DNA of 51,447 nucleotides from Thiotrichales bacterium (GTDB taxonomy: Bacteria; Pseudomonadota; Gammaproteobacteria; HK1): the NCBI GenBank assembly GCA_026709935.1, contig JAPOSC010000052.1, positions 1-51,447 on the forward strand. The letters are read 5' to 3'. The notes beneath the pieces are model-generated. The model was not told the DNA's origin. It worked only from the letters and a program-made list of their open reading frames with translations, and did not search any database. Below, piece by piece: positions 17,172-26,881 of the stretch; within the stretch, counting starts at the first letter, position 1, and every line of letters begins with the position of its first letter. Both the position numbers and the translations under genes were made by a program.

Positions 17172-19601
17172 TCAGCTCCGGGGGTGGTGGTTGTCCGGAT
17201 CGTACCGGGCCCTGGCAAGCACGCGCGCGGGGCGGGGTTCGCCGAGCACCAGCACCTCCAGCTCGGTGCCGGGCGTCGCGTGCTCCGGCCGGACGTAGCC
17301 GAAGGCGAGCGATACGTCCACGCTCGGCCCCCAGGCTGCGGAGGATACCGCGCCGGTGCGCTCACCGCCGGCGAGAATCGCTTCGCCGCCGAGGCAATCC
17401 GCATCCTTGGCGTCGACTTCGAGGTAGGCGCATTGCCACGGGGGGTCGGGGCGTTCCGCGCTTCGGCGGGTCGCCTCCAGGCCGATGAATCCGCCCGGCT
17501 TGTCGAGACGGGCGAAGCGCATCACGTCCGCCTCCGGCAGGGTGACCTCGTTCGTGAGCTCGGACGCACCCTTGAACATCTTCTCCATGCGCATCGCGTT
17601 CATCGCGAACGAGCCGTAGTGGGCGATGCCGTATTCCTCGCCGGCGGACCACAGGGCATCGAAGACATCCCGCAGACCCGCGGCCGGCACATGCAGCTCC
17701 CAGCCGAGCTCGCCGGCGTAGGAGAGCCGCAGCGCGCGCACCTCGGCGCCGGCGATGGCAATGGACCGCGCGGTGAGCCAGGGAAAGCAGGCGTTGTCGA
17801 GCGGGGCCTGCGTCACCCGCGCGAGCACCTCCCTTGCGCGTGGCCCCTGAAGCGCGACCGCTCCGAGGGCGTCGGAGACATTCTCGATGCGGACCCGCTC
17901 GTCGGATCGGCGATGACGGACGAGCCAATCGAGGATCCGCCGCTCGAAGAACGCGGCGAAGACAAGGTAGAAGCGATCCTCCCCGACCCGCACCACCGTG
18001 GTTTCGGCCTCGATGGTGCCCCTCTCGTTCAGCATATGGCCAAGCACGATACCGCCGGGGTTGCGCGGGACGCGGTTCGCGATCATGCGGCTCATGAACC
18101 GCTCCGCGTCGACGCCCGACACTTCGATCTTGGCGAAGGCGGAGATGTCCATGATGCCGGCCCGCTCGCGTACCGCCTCTACCTCGCGCGCGACCATGTC
18201 GTGCCAGGCGGGGCGGCGGAACGAGTAGACATCGTGCGCGGCGAGTCCGTCGCGGGCGAACCAGCGGGGGCGCTCCCAGCCGAAGATCTCCTCGTGCACG
18301 GCGCCCGCTTCGGTCAGGCGGTGGTAGAGCGGGCTCGGCCTGACGGGACGGCCCGCGAGCCGGTTAAGGTGTGGGTACGGAAGTTCGTGGCGCAGCAGGT
18401 AGTCCTCGCGCGCCTTGGTCACCGCATACGCGCGATCCGCGAAGTCGCCGTAGCGGCGCGGGTCGAACTCGCGCATCGAGATCTCCGCCGCTCCGTGCAC
18501 CATCCACTGGGCGAGGTACCGACCGGCTCCCGGCCCCCAGCCGATGCCGATCTGGCAACCACAGCAGCACCAGTAGTTGACGAGCCCCGGCGCTGGCCCG
18601 AGCAGCATGTTGCCGTCCGGCGGATGGGTGATGGCGCCGTGCACCGCCCGCTTGATGCCGAGTTCGGCCAGGACCGGCATGCGCTCCATGGCGTTCTCCA
18701 GCCACGGCATGATGCGGTCGTAGTCGGGCGCGAACAGCTCGCTCTCCGCTTCCCAGGGGGTTCCGTCGAGCCACACGGTATTGGGGTTCGCCTTCTCGTA
18801 GATGCCGATGAGCCCGGATTTCTGCTCCATGCGGACGTAGCCCGAGACCTTTGCGTCGTCGCGCACCACCGGCAGCTCGCGGTCCAGATCGAGGAACTCG
18901 GGCACCGTCTCGGTGACGAGGTAGTGATGGGTCATGCAGGTGACGGGCAGGTCGAGCCCGCTCCACTGCCCGATCTGGCGCGCATACGTCCCGCCTGCGT
19001 TCACCACGTGCTCGCATACATAGTCGCCCTGCTCGGTGATCACGCGCCAGGCGCCGTTCGGTTCGGGCTGGATGCCGGTGACGCGGTTGTGGCGCACGAT
19101 CCTCGCGCCGCCCTGACGGGCGCCGGCGGCCAGCGCGAACGTGGCGCCGGCCGGATCGACGTGGCCGTCCTCCGGCGTCCACAGCGCCGCCTTCACGCCG
19201 TCGAGGTTGTAGAAGGGATGGAGGGCGCGGATGGCGTCGGGACCCACGATCTCCATCGGATGTGCGAGCGCGGCGCCGATGCTCACGGTGTGGCGCAGCC
19301 AGTCGAGCTCGTCGTCGGAGTACGCGATGCGCAGCGACCCGCAGTCGCGGAAGGTGACCGATTGGCCGGTCTCCGCCTCGATGCGCTTGTACAGCTCGAT
19401 CGCGTAGCCCGCCATGCGTCCGAGCCCGTAGCTCGACGTGGAGTGCGTGACCTGGCCGGCCGCGTGCCACGTCGAGCCGGAGGTCAGCTCTCCCTTCTCC
19501 AGCAGCACGCAGTCCGACCAGCCTTCGCGGGTGAGGTGGTAGGCGAGGGAGCATCCGAGAATGCCTCCGCCGACGATGACGACGCGCGCGTGGGTGGTCA
19601 C
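17172..19601 (-). CDS. FAD-dependent dimethylglycine/sarcosine dehydrogenase family protein (second copy)
   Basis: An 809-aa paralogue of the protein at 6.1-8.6 kb with the same layout: GGGILG at residues 11-16, STWHAAGQ with His46 for covalent FAD, then a GcvT-like folate domain from about residue 430 with FKGASELTNE near its C-terminal part. It should oxidatively demethylate a methylated glycine or related amine. The start is taken as GTG at 19601, which has GGAGG eight bases upstream and aligns with the first copy's start; an upstream ATG would add 45 residues with no homology. It is divergent from the Rieske oxygenase gene across a 158-bp gap holding a palindrome, so the two are likely co-regulated as successive demethylation steps. 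Confidence 0.88.
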   Translation of the reverse strand: MTTHARVVIVGGGILGCSLAYHLTREGWSDCVLLEKGELTSGSTWHAAGQVTHSTSSYGLGRMAGYAIELYKRIEAETGQSVTFRDCGSLRIAYSDDELDWLRHTVSIGAALAHPMEIVGPDAIRALHPFYNLDGVKAALWTPEDGHVDPAGATFALAAGARQGGARIVRHNRVTGIQPEPNGAWRVITEQGDYVCEHVVNAGGTYARQIGQWSGLDLPVTCMTHHYLVTETVPEFLDLDRELPVVRDDAKVSGYVRMEQKSGLIGIYEKANPNTVWLDGTPWEAESELFAPDYDRIMPWLENAMERMPVLAELGIKRAVHGAITHPPDGNMLLGPAPGLVNYWCCCGCQIGIGWGPGAGRYLAQWMVHGAAEISMREFDPRRYGDFADRAYAVTKAREDYLLRHELPYPHLNRLAGRPVRPSPLYHRLTEAGAVHEEIFGWERPRWFARDGLAAHDVYSFRRPAWHDMVAREVEAVRERAGIMDISAFAKIEVSGVDAERFMSRMIANRVPRNPGGIVLGHMLNERGTIEAETTVVRVGEDRFYLVFAAFFERRILDWLVRHRRSDERVRIENVSDALGAVALQGPRAREVLARVTQAPLDNACFPWLTARSIAIAGAEVRALRLSYAGELGWELHVPAAGLRDVFDALWSAGEEYGIAHYGSFAMNAMRMEKMFKGASELTNEVTLPEADVMRFARLDKPGGFIGLEATRRSAERPDPPWQCAYLEVDAKDADCLGGEAILAGGERTGAVSSAAWGPSVDVSLAFGYVRPEHATPGTELEVLVLGEPRPARVLARARYDPDNHHPRS

Positions 19602-19676
19602 TTTGTCACCCTCCGATAGTGTTTCGGCCCGTCGGTGGGCGGCGGTCGAGCGCCCTGTTCGCGGGGGAATTTCGCC

Positions 19677-19696
19677 GCGAAAATTCTCTCGACGCA
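19677..19696. promoter_or_regulatory. near-palindrome between divergent dehydrogenase and Rieske genes
   Basis: GAATTTCGC and GCGAAAATTC face each other around a single base (one extra A in the right arm). It lies 76 nt from the GTG of the dehydrogenase and 64 nt from the ATG of the Rieske gene, a sensible place for a shared operator. The regulator is not in the immediate vicinity. Confidence 0.4.
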
Positions 19697-19759
19697 ACCG
19701 GTAATCGCGGATTACGCTTCCCGCGCTTCGGGCCATCGGTGCCCGGGAGGTGCGACGCC

Positions 19760-20899
19760 ATGAGCACGAGTCCGACTCCGACCCTGACCCCGCCGACCGC
19801 GACCCCGAGCCTGGACCCGGAACCGAACCTGGTACACGCCCTGGACGCCGCGCAATATACCGACGCCGCCCGGTTCGAGCGCGAGCAGGAGCGCATCTTC
19901 CGGCGCACCTGGCAATTCGCGGGGCACGTCTCGCAGCTCGAGCGTCCCGGCGACTATTTCGCGCTGGAGCTGCATGGGCGGAGCCTGTTCTGCGTGAAGG
20001 ACCGCGCGGGCATCGTCCGTGCGTTCTACAACGCCTGCCGGCACCGCGCCCACCAGCTCGTGGAGGGAAGCGGTCACGCGCGGGCCCTGGTGTGCCCTTA
20101 TCACGCCTGGACCTACGAGCTCGACGGCCGGCTTCGCGCCGCGCCCGGCGCCGGCCGGACGCCGGGGTTCGATCGGTCGCGGATCTGCCTCATCCCGGTA
20201 CGGAGCGAGATCGTCGGCGGGTTCGTGTTCGTCAACCTCGACCCGGACGCGGCGCCGATGGAGGCCTGGTACCCCGGCATCGCGGATGCGCTCGCCGAGT
20301 ACGTGCCGCACCCGGAGCGCCTGCGCGCGGCATGCACCCGCGAAGTGGTGGAGCGCTGCAACTGGAAGGTGTCGGTCGAGAATTACAGCGAGTGCTACCA
20401 CTGCCGGCTGAACCACCCCACGTTCTCGAACGGTGTGGTCGAGGCCGACAGCTACCACATCATCCCCCACGGGCGCGTGCTGCGGCACGTCACGAAGTCG
20501 GTGCCGGTGGAGTCGCTGACCTACCGCGTCGACCCCGACTCCCACCCGCATGCGCTCGACTACACCTCCTGGTTCCTGTGGCCGACATTCTCGTTCCAGA
20601 TCTATCCCGGCAATGTTCTCAACACCTACATCTGGCACGCGTTGGATCACCGGACCACGCGCGTGACTCGGCAGTGGTACGCGGCGGAAGGGGTGGAGCC
20701 GGATCTCATCGAGGCACTGGCCGAGCAGGACCTGCGCACCACGGTGGCGGAGGACGTGCGGTTGGTGGAGTCGGTGCAGCGAGGGCTGGAAAGCGGCGGC
20801 TACCGTCCGGCGCCGCTCGTCATCGACCCGGCGGGGGGAGTGAACAGCGAGCACTCGATTCGGGCGCTGTACGAGTGGCTGGGGGAGGCGATGGCGTAG
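19760..20899 (+). CDS. Rieske non-heme iron oxygenase, betaine/carnitine/choline monooxygenase type
   Basis: A 379-aa oxygenase alpha subunit. The Rieske [2Fe-2S] ligands are CRHRAH and CPYHAW (CxH ... CxxH, near residues 92 and 114). The mononuclear-iron region is NWKVSVENYSECYHCRLNHP, typical of enzymes that demethylate or hydroxylate quaternary amines (GbcA, carnitine monooxygenase, choline monooxygenase) rather than arenes. With glycine betaine as substrate the products would be dimethylglycine and formaldehyde, feeding the neighbouring dehydrogenase. The ATG at 19760 has GGGAGG nine bases upstream; the frame continues upstream without homology. No reductase partner (GbcB type) is in the window, so one must be encoded elsewhere. 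The substrate is inferred from context. Confidence 0.85.
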   Translation: MSTSPTPTLTPPTATPSLDPEPNLVHALDAAQYTDAARFEREQERIFRRTWQFAGHVSQLERPGDYFALELHGRSLFCVKDRAGIVRAFYNACRHRAHQLVEGSGHARALVCPYHAWTYELDGRLRAAPGAGRTPGFDRSRICLIPVRSEIVGGFVFVNLDPDAAPMEAWYPGIADALAEYVPHPERLRAACTREVVERCNWKVSVENYSECYHCRLNHPTFSNGVVEADSYHIIPHGRVLRHVTKSVPVESLTYRVDPDSHPHALDYTSWFLWPTFSFQIYPGNVLNTYIWHALDHRTTRVTRQWYAAEGVEPDLIEALAEQDLRTTVAEDVRLVESVQRGLESGGYRPAPLVIDPAGGVNSEHSIRALYEWLGEAMA

Positions 20900-21017
20900 G
20901 CGGGGGCAAGGGCTGTTGCGTCGGAAGCTCGACAGACAGGTGTGCCTCCAGGTCTCCTCGGAACTCCACGTGGTGGTTTCGCCAATCGGTTGGAACCTGT
21001 GCACTGTCCGTCCTGCG

Positions 21018-22061
21018 TCACTCGTGTGATCGCCACGGCGCCAGGGCCTCCAGCGCGCGGTCCGGGTAATCGGTGATGATCCCGTCGACCCCGAGTCGGG
21101 CCAGGGTCAGCATGTCGCTCACTTCATTGACCGTCCAGACCACCACCCGCAGGCCAAGCGCATGCGCTTCGGCCAGGGTCTCCTCCGTGAGATCGCGGTA
21201 ATACGGCGACCACCCCGCACACCCGGCGGCCTTCACCAGGCGCGGCACGGAGCCATCGAACGCGTCGATGTCGAGCCCCGCCGTCCAGGGCGAGGGTTCG
21301 GGCCGGCCGCGGAGGAGGTTGTCGTGCCAGGGCTGCTCGGCGGTGAGGCAGACGGTCGAGATCTCGGGCGCCAGCCCGCGTGCCTCGTGGAGGACTCGCC
21401 AGTCGAACGACTGGAGGTCGGCCCGGTTCATCATTCCTTCCGCCTGCAGCACCTCGACCAGTGCACGGGCGAACTCCGCCGGCCCCGCCGTCTCCTGCGG
21501 CACGAGCGGGCTTATCTTGATCTCGATATTGAAGCGGACGGCACCAGCGCCGGGCCGCCGTCCCAGGGCCAGCACTTCGGCGAGGGTCGGAATGCGTGTG
21601 TCGTCTCGCGGTTCCTGATCGGGAAACCGCTCCGGGACCGGGCTTCCCGGTGCGGCGCGGCCGACATCGAATTCCGACAGCTCCGCGAGGTCCAGCGCGT
21701 TGAGAAATGGTCCCGGCGGAGTGAGCCACGCGCCGGTCGCGTCCCGGGTGCGGTTGGGATCGAGAGCGCGATCGTGGTGCACGACGGGCACGCCGTCCCG
21801 GGTCATGCCGAGGTCGAGCTCCAGTGTATCGACGCCCAGCTCGATGGCGCGCTCGAACGCGGGGATCGTGTTCTCGGGCAGCAGGCCGCGGGCGCCGCGG
21901 TGCCCCTGGATCTCGATCGCGCCGGCGGTCATGGTCATGGCGCCGAACCCGCACAGCAGCGCGATGAGCGTGGCGCGCCGCAGGAGTCGCGGAGCGAAGA
22001 CGGGTGCGGTCCCGGAGAGCGCCGAATCGCCGCCAACTCTGACATGTGCGTCCCCCGACAA
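21018..22061 (-). CDS. glycerophosphodiester phosphodiesterase, probably exported
   Basis: A GDPD-family TIM barrel of about 347 aa that hydrolyses glycerophosphodiesters to sn-glycerol 3-phosphate and an alcohol such as choline. Signature residues are HRGARGLLPENT (catalytic His near 54), LELDLGMTRDGVPVVHHD and INIEIK-like FNIEIK. A hydrophobic stretch at about 30-48 (ATLIALLCGFGAMTMTAGA) precedes the domain and looks like a signal peptide or anchor, so it probably works in the periplasm, unlike E. coli UgpQ. It is the last gene of the ugpBAEC operon, 12 nt after ugpC, an arrangement that couples hydrolysis to uptake. The start is uncertain: TTG at 22061 is the first candidate and has no clear ribosome binding site. 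Confidence 0.9.
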   Translation of the reverse strand: MSGDAHVRVGGDSALSGTAPVFAPRLLRRATLIALLCGFGAMTMTAGAIEIQGHRGARGLLPENTIPAFERAIELGVDTLELDLGMTRDGVPVVHHDRALDPNRTRDATGAWLTPPGPFLNALDLAELSEFDVGRAAPGSPVPERFPDQEPRDDTRIPTLAEVLALGRRPGAGAVRFNIEIKISPLVPQETAGPAEFARALVEVLQAEGMMNRADLQSFDWRVLHEARGLAPEISTVCLTAEQPWHDNLLRGRPEPSPWTAGLDIDAFDGSVPRLVKAAGCAGWSPYYRDLTEETLAEAHALGLRVVVWTVNEVSDMLTLARLGVDGIITDYPDRALEALAPWRSHE

Positions 22062-22073
22062 CGGAAAGATGAC

Positions 22074-23159
<1,086 letters not shown>

Positions 23160-23238
23160 GCTGTCAGCTCCTCCGGCTCGCTCGCCGGGCTCGGACCCTT
23201 CGATGCCTTCGATCCGTTCGGTTCATTCCACGGCTCAA

Positions 23239-23317
23239 GCTCGTCACGGCCCGGGCTTACCAGGACCCGGTTTACCATGACCCCGGCTCATCACGGTCCT
23301 GGCTCACCACGGTCCAT
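23239..23317. repeat. five tandem 16-bp imperfect repeats between ugpE and ugpC
   Basis: Units begin at 23239, 23255, 23271 (15 bp), 23286 and 23302, with a consensus like GCTCACCACGGTCCGG. They fill about half of the 172-nt gap between ugpE and ugpC. No reading frame of interest runs through them. Confidence 0.75.
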
Positions 23318-23331
23318 GTTCGCGCCGCCCG

Positions 23332-24180
23332 CTACTTCTCCTGCTCGATCAGCCCCTTCACGAACAGGCGCTGCATGAAGATCACCACCAGCACCGGTGG
23401 CAGCATCGCGAGCATCGACGTCGCCATGACCTCGTGCCAGACCGGTTCCGAGTCCGGGACCGCCACCATGCGCTGGATGCCCATGACGATGGTGTAGTAG
23501 CTCTCGTCGGTGGTCACCAGCAGCGGCCACAGGTACTGGTTCCAGCCGTAGATGAACAGGATCACGAACAGCGCCGCGATGTTGGTCCGCGACAGCGGCA
23601 GCAGGATGTCGCGGAAGAACTTGAGCGGTCCCGCCCCGTCGATGCGCGCCGCCTCGGCCAGCTCCTCCGGCACCGTGAGGAAGAACTGGCGGAACAGGAA
23701 GGTCGCCGTCGCGCTCGCAATGAGCGGCACGGAGAGGCCCCAGTAGCTGTTCAGCATCCCGAGGTCCGCCACCACCGCGAAGGTCGGCAGGATGCGCACC
23801 TCGACCGGAAGCATGAGGGTGATGAAGATGATCCAGAAGCACGTCATGCGCAGCGGGAAGCGGAAGTAGACGATGGCGTAGGCCGCAATGATGGAGATCG
23901 CGATCTTCCCCACCGCGATCATCAGGGCCATGACCAGTGAGTTCCACATCATCATGCCGACCGGCACGCCGCCCGCCGCCTCCATGCCGGAGCCGAGTAT
24001 GGTCGTGTAGTTCTGCAAGAAATGGTCGCCGGGCCAGAGTGGCGTCCGGCCCGACATCAGCACCTCCACCGGATGCGTGGAGGCGACGAACGTGATCCAG
24101 ATGGGCAGCGCGGTGATCAGCACGCCGAGCGAGAGCACGATGTGCGACAGCGCGGTGAGCCAGGGACGGTTCTCGACCAT
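23332..24180 (-). CDS. ugpE: sn-glycerol-3-phosphate ABC transporter permease
   Basis: A 282-aa inner-membrane permease with six predicted membrane segments (for example SHIVLSLGVLITALPIWITF near the start). The ATPase-docking EAA loop is EELAEAARIDGAGPLKFF. Similarity to E. coli UgpE extends over the whole length (FVASTHPVEVLM, WNQYLWPLLVTTDESYYTI). It pairs with UgpA to form the channel. It starts 12 nt after ugpA, so translation is likely coupled. Confidence 0.94.
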   Translation of the reverse strand: MVENRPWLTALSHIVLSLGVLITALPIWITFVASTHPVEVLMSGRTPLWPGDHFLQNYTTILGSGMEAAGGVPVGMMMWNSLVMALMIAVGKIAISIIAAYAIVYFRFPLRMTCFWIIFITLMLPVEVRILPTFAVVADLGMLNSYWGLSVPLIASATATFLFRQFFLTVPEELAEAARIDGAGPLKFFRDILLPLSRTNIAALFVILFIYGWNQYLWPLLVTTDESYYTIVMGIQRMVAVPDSEPVWHEVMATSMLAMLPPVLVVIFMQRLFVKGLIEQEK

Positions 24181-24192
24181 GCGCGTCGTCCC

Positions 24193-25074
24193 TCAGTACG
24201 CCACTTTCCGCTCGATGTAGCGGAACTGGACCACGGTGAGCCCGATGACGATGGCCATGAGCACCACCGACTGCGCGGCGGAGCCTCCCAGATCCAGCCC
24301 GATGAACCCGTCGCTGAACACCTTGTAGACGAGGATGGTGGTGGCCTGGGCGGGGCCGCCGCTGGTGGTCGCGTGCACGATGCCGAAGGTGTCGAAGAAC
24401 GCGTACACGATGTTGACCACCAGGAGGAAGAATGTGGTCGGGGACAGCAGCGGAAACACGATGGTCCGGAATCGCTTGAACGGACCGGCGCCATCGATGG
24501 CTGCGGCCTCGATGAGCGAGCGCGGGATCGCCTGGAGGCCGGCGAGGAAGAACAGGAAATTGTAGCTGACCTGCTTCCAGGCGGCGGCCAGGATGATGAG
24601 GATCATCGCATCGGAGCCGTCCAGATAGTGGTTCCAGTCGTAGCCGAGCGCCTTCAGCATGTAGGCGAGGATCCCGATGGACGGGTTGAACATGAAGAAC
24701 CACAGCACGCCGGCCACCGCCGGGGCGATGGCGTAGGGCCAGATGACCAGCGTGCGGTAGGTCGTTGCCCCCTTGATGATCCGGTCCGCCATCGCCGCGA
24801 GCAGGAGCGCGATGCCGAGCGAAAGCGCGGTGGTCGCGACGGAGAACCCGATGGTGCGGCCGAAGCTCGCGAGATAGATGGAGTCCGAGAACAGGCTGGT
24901 GAAGTTGTCGAACCAGACGAACTTGCGGCTGAGCCCGAAGGCGTCTTCGAGCAGGACCGACTGGTACAGGGCCTGGCTCGCGGGCCAGATGAAGAAGACG
25001 AGCGTGATGACGATCTGCGGGGCAACCAGCGCAAAGGCCAGACCTCGCCGGGAAAATGTGACGCGCTTTTCCAA
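24193..25074 (-). CDS. ugpA: sn-glycerol-3-phosphate ABC transporter permease
   Basis: A 293-aa inner-membrane permease very like E. coli UgpA ([53 protein letters not shown]). The EAA loop is [15 protein letters not shown]. Six membrane segments are expected. It lies 228 nt downstream of ugpB; the gap contains a REP-like inverted repeat and a strong hairpin that should lower expression relative to ugpB. Confidence 0.95.
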   Translation of the reverse strand: MEKRVTFSRRGLAFALVAPQIVITLVFFIWPASQALYQSVLLEDAFGLSRKFVWFDNFTSLFSDSIYLASFGRTIGFSVATTALSLGIALLLAAMADRIIKGATTYRTLVIWPYAIAPAVAGVLWFFMFNPSIGILAYMLKALGYDWNHYLDGSDAMILIILAAAWKQVSYNFLFFLAGLQAIPRSLIEAAAIDGAGPFKRFRTIVFPLLSPTTFFLLVVNIVYAFFDTFGIVHATTSGGPAQATTILVYKVFSDGFIGLDLGGSAAQSVVLMAIVIGLTVVQFRYIERKVAY

Positions 25075-25147
25075 TGGATCGCAGTGTGTGGATCGGCGGC
25101 GTGCGGCGGCGTTCGTGCTCGGTCAGGGCCGCACGGTTTCCCATCTT

Positions 25148-25215
25148 GGCGGGAATGACGTAGTTGCTGCAACCATGGCTATGTCGATGGCATCATTCCC
25201 GCTCTGCGGGAATGA
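25148..25215. repeat. REP-like inverted repeat cluster in the ugpB-ugpA gap
   Basis: A perfect inverted repeat TCATTCCCGC / GCGGGAATGA (25193-25202 and 25206-25215, 3-nt loop) is joined by a third arm GGCGGGAATGA at about 25148-25158 that could pair with the same left arm. Small palindromes of this kind are typical of REP elements in intergenic DNA. Confidence 0.6.
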
Positions 25216-25232
25216 CATTACTGCCGTTGCTT

Positions 25233-25266
25233 CGGTGGCCCCGAGGCTGTCGCTTCGGGGCCACCG
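25233..25266 (-). terminator. stable hairpin downstream of ugpB (attenuator or mRNA-stabilising)
   Basis: CGGTGGCCCCGA and TCGGGGCCACCG form a 12-bp perfect stem with a 10-nt loop, 37 nt after the ugpB stop. No U-run follows, so it is more likely a partial terminator or 3'-end stabiliser, which gives more binding protein than permease. Confidence 0.55.
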
Positions 25267-25302
25267 AGTCAGTCGGGCGATTCGACGCACGTCGGCCGCG
25301 CC

Positions 25303-26613
25303 TCAGTTGGCCGCCTCGAACTTGCGCAGCAGCTCGTTGCCGCGCGCGACGGCGGCGTCGAGCCCTTCCTGCGCGGACTTGTCGCCGGCCCAGATCGATT
25401 CGAGCTCCTCGTTGATGATGTCGCGGATCTGGACGAAGCTGCCGAAGCGCAGGCCCTTGGAGTTCTGGGTCGGCGCCTTGCCCGTCATTTGCATGATCGC
25501 CACGTCCGTGCCCGGGTTCGCGTCGTAGAAGCCCTGCGATTTCGTGAGTTCGTAGGCGGCGGTGGTGATCGGCAGATAGCCCGTGAACTGGTGCCAGTCC
25601 GCCTGCACCTCGGCCGAGGAGAGGTAGCTGAAGAACTGCGCGACGCCCTTGTATTCCTCGGCATCATGCCCCTGGAGCACCCACAGGGTGGCGCCGCCGA
25701 TGATGGTGTTCTGCGGCGCGGAGTCGATGTCCGGCCAGTAGGGCAGGGCGGAGACCCCGAACTCGAAGTCCTTGGCGTTGGCCTTCACTCCGGCGTAGGA
25801 GGCGGAGGAGTTCATGTACATCACGCACTCCTGGCCGTAGAACTTCGGTGCACTGTCGGAACGCCGGCCGCCGTAGTCGAAGATCTTGGATTTCTGCCAC
25901 TCGGCGAGCTGCCCGATGTGCTTCACGTGTACCGGGCTGTTGATGACGAACTCCGTATCCAGACCCGCAAAGCCGTTGGCCCGGGTGCCGATCGGTTGGT
26001 CGTGCCAGGCCGAGAAATTCTCGATCTGGACCCAGGACTGCCAGCCGGTGGTGAACCCGCAGGGGTAGCCCGCAGCCTGTGCCTTCATCGCGGCCGCTTC
26101 GACCTCCGGCCACGTCTTCGGCGCCTCGGCGATGCCGGCCTTCTCGAACGCGGTCCGGTTGTAGTAGAGCACCGGGGTGGAGCTGTTGAACGGCATCGAA
26201 AGCATGTTGCCGTCGGTGTCGGTGTAGTAGCCGGTGACCGAGGCCATGTAGTCGGCCGGGTCGAACGCCTCGCCCGCGTCCGTCATCAACTGGTAGACGG
26301 GATAGATGGCGCCCTTCGCGGCCATCATGCTGGCGGTACCGACCTCGAAGACCTGGACGATGTGCGGTTGCTGCCTCGCGCGGAACGCGGCGATGGCGGC
26401 GGTCATGGTCTCGGTGTAGTTGCCCTTGTAGACGGGCATCAACTTGTAGTCCGACTGGGATGCGTTGAAGCCGTCGGCGATCTCGACCACCTTCTCGCCC
26501 AGCTTGCCGCCCATGGCGTGCCACCACTGAATTTCGCTGGCCGCCTGGACGAGCCCGGCGGAGGAAAGCGCGATGGCCGCACCGATGGCGGTGACAAGGG
26601 TCTTGAGCTTCAT
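25303..26613 (-). CDS. ugpB: sn-glycerol-3-phosphate-binding periplasmic protein
   Basis: A 436-aa solute-binding protein, about the length of E. coli UgpB. The signal peptide is MKLKTLVTAIGAAIALSSAG, cleaved after VQA. The mature protein starts SEIQWWHAMGGKLGEKV and contains YKGNYTETMTAAIAAFRA and QVFEVGTASMMAAKGAIYPVY, close to UgpB, which binds glycerol 3-phosphate and glycerophosphocholine. The ATG at 26613 has GGAG eight bases upstream; the frame continues upstream without homology. It is the first gene of the minus-strand ugp operon and is divergent from glpR. A TTGTCAC half-site with a spaced -10 lies upstream. Confidence 0.94.
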   Translation of the reverse strand: MKLKTLVTAIGAAIALSSAGLVQAASEIQWWHAMGGKLGEKVVEIADGFNASQSDYKLMPVYKGNYTETMTAAIAAFRARQQPHIVQVFEVGTASMMAAKGAIYPVYQLMTDAGEAFDPADYMASVTGYYTDTDGNMLSMPFNSSTPVLYYNRTAFEKAGIAEAPKTWPEVEAAAMKAQAAGYPCGFTTGWQSWVQIENFSAWHDQPIGTRANGFAGLDTEFVINSPVHVKHIGQLAEWQKSKIFDYGGRRSDSAPKFYGQECVMYMNSSASYAGVKANAKDFEFGVSALPYWPDIDSAPQNTIIGGATLWVLQGHDAEEYKGVAQFFSYLSSAEVQADWHQFTGYLPITTAAYELTKSQGFYDANPGTDVAIMQMTGKAPTQNSKGLRFGSFVQIRDIINEELESIWAGDKSAQEGLDAAVARGNELLRKFEAAN

Positions 26614-26645
26614 TGGAGAATCTCCGTGTTGGTTGTTGGCCACTG

Positions 26646-26663
26646 ATGTCATGAACATTACAC
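26646..26663 (+). promoter_or_regulatory. weak PHO-box-like direct repeat in the ugpB-glpR gap
   Basis: ATGTCAT-GAAC-ATTACAC resembles the 7+4+7 direct-repeat layout of PhoB sites (CTGTCAT repeats). It is partly dyad-symmetric, so the strand it serves is unclear. The second half is a poor match. Confidence 0.3.
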
Positions 26664-26672
26664 CAGAGTTGC

Positions 26673-26695
26673 AATCTAGCACGACGATGTGACAA
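26673..26695 (-). promoter_or_regulatory. candidate ugpB promoter with a PhoB-type half-site
   Basis: On the minus strand TTGTCAC (26689-26695) is followed after 10 bases by TAGATT (26673-26678), about 60 bases before the ugpB ATG. TTGTCAC is identical to one half of the E. coli phoA PHO box, and the spacing to the -10 is the same. The expected upstream half is not recognisable, so this is a half-site at best. Confidence 0.35.
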
Positions 26696-26825
26696 CCGGG
26701 AGAATCGTCGCCGATGTTTCCAGCGCCACTCTTCCCGATGTCAACCGAATATCCCTCGTCGGCCGTGTCGGATCCGGAGGATGGCCTTGCCCTAGTCTCC
26801 GGAGATTGGCGATATCCATCACTCC

Positions 26826-26843
26826 ATGTAAGGTATCTTACAT
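26826..26843. promoter_or_regulatory. perfect palindrome upstream of glpR (operator candidate)
   Basis: ATGTAAG-GTAT-CTTACAT, 7-bp perfect arms around 4 bp, lies 39 nt before the glpR ATG in the divergent ugpB-glpR gap. Autoregulation by the DeoR-family protein is the simplest idea, although the sequence differs from the E. coli GlpR operator. Confidence 0.5.
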
Positions 26844-26881
26844 ATCGGACCGAACTCCGGTCGACGACAACGGCACTCCTC

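Noticed and set aside
17184..19619. 811-codon plus-strand frame opposite the second flavoprotein
   Set aside because: Antisense shadow; the minus-strand protein has full family motifs.
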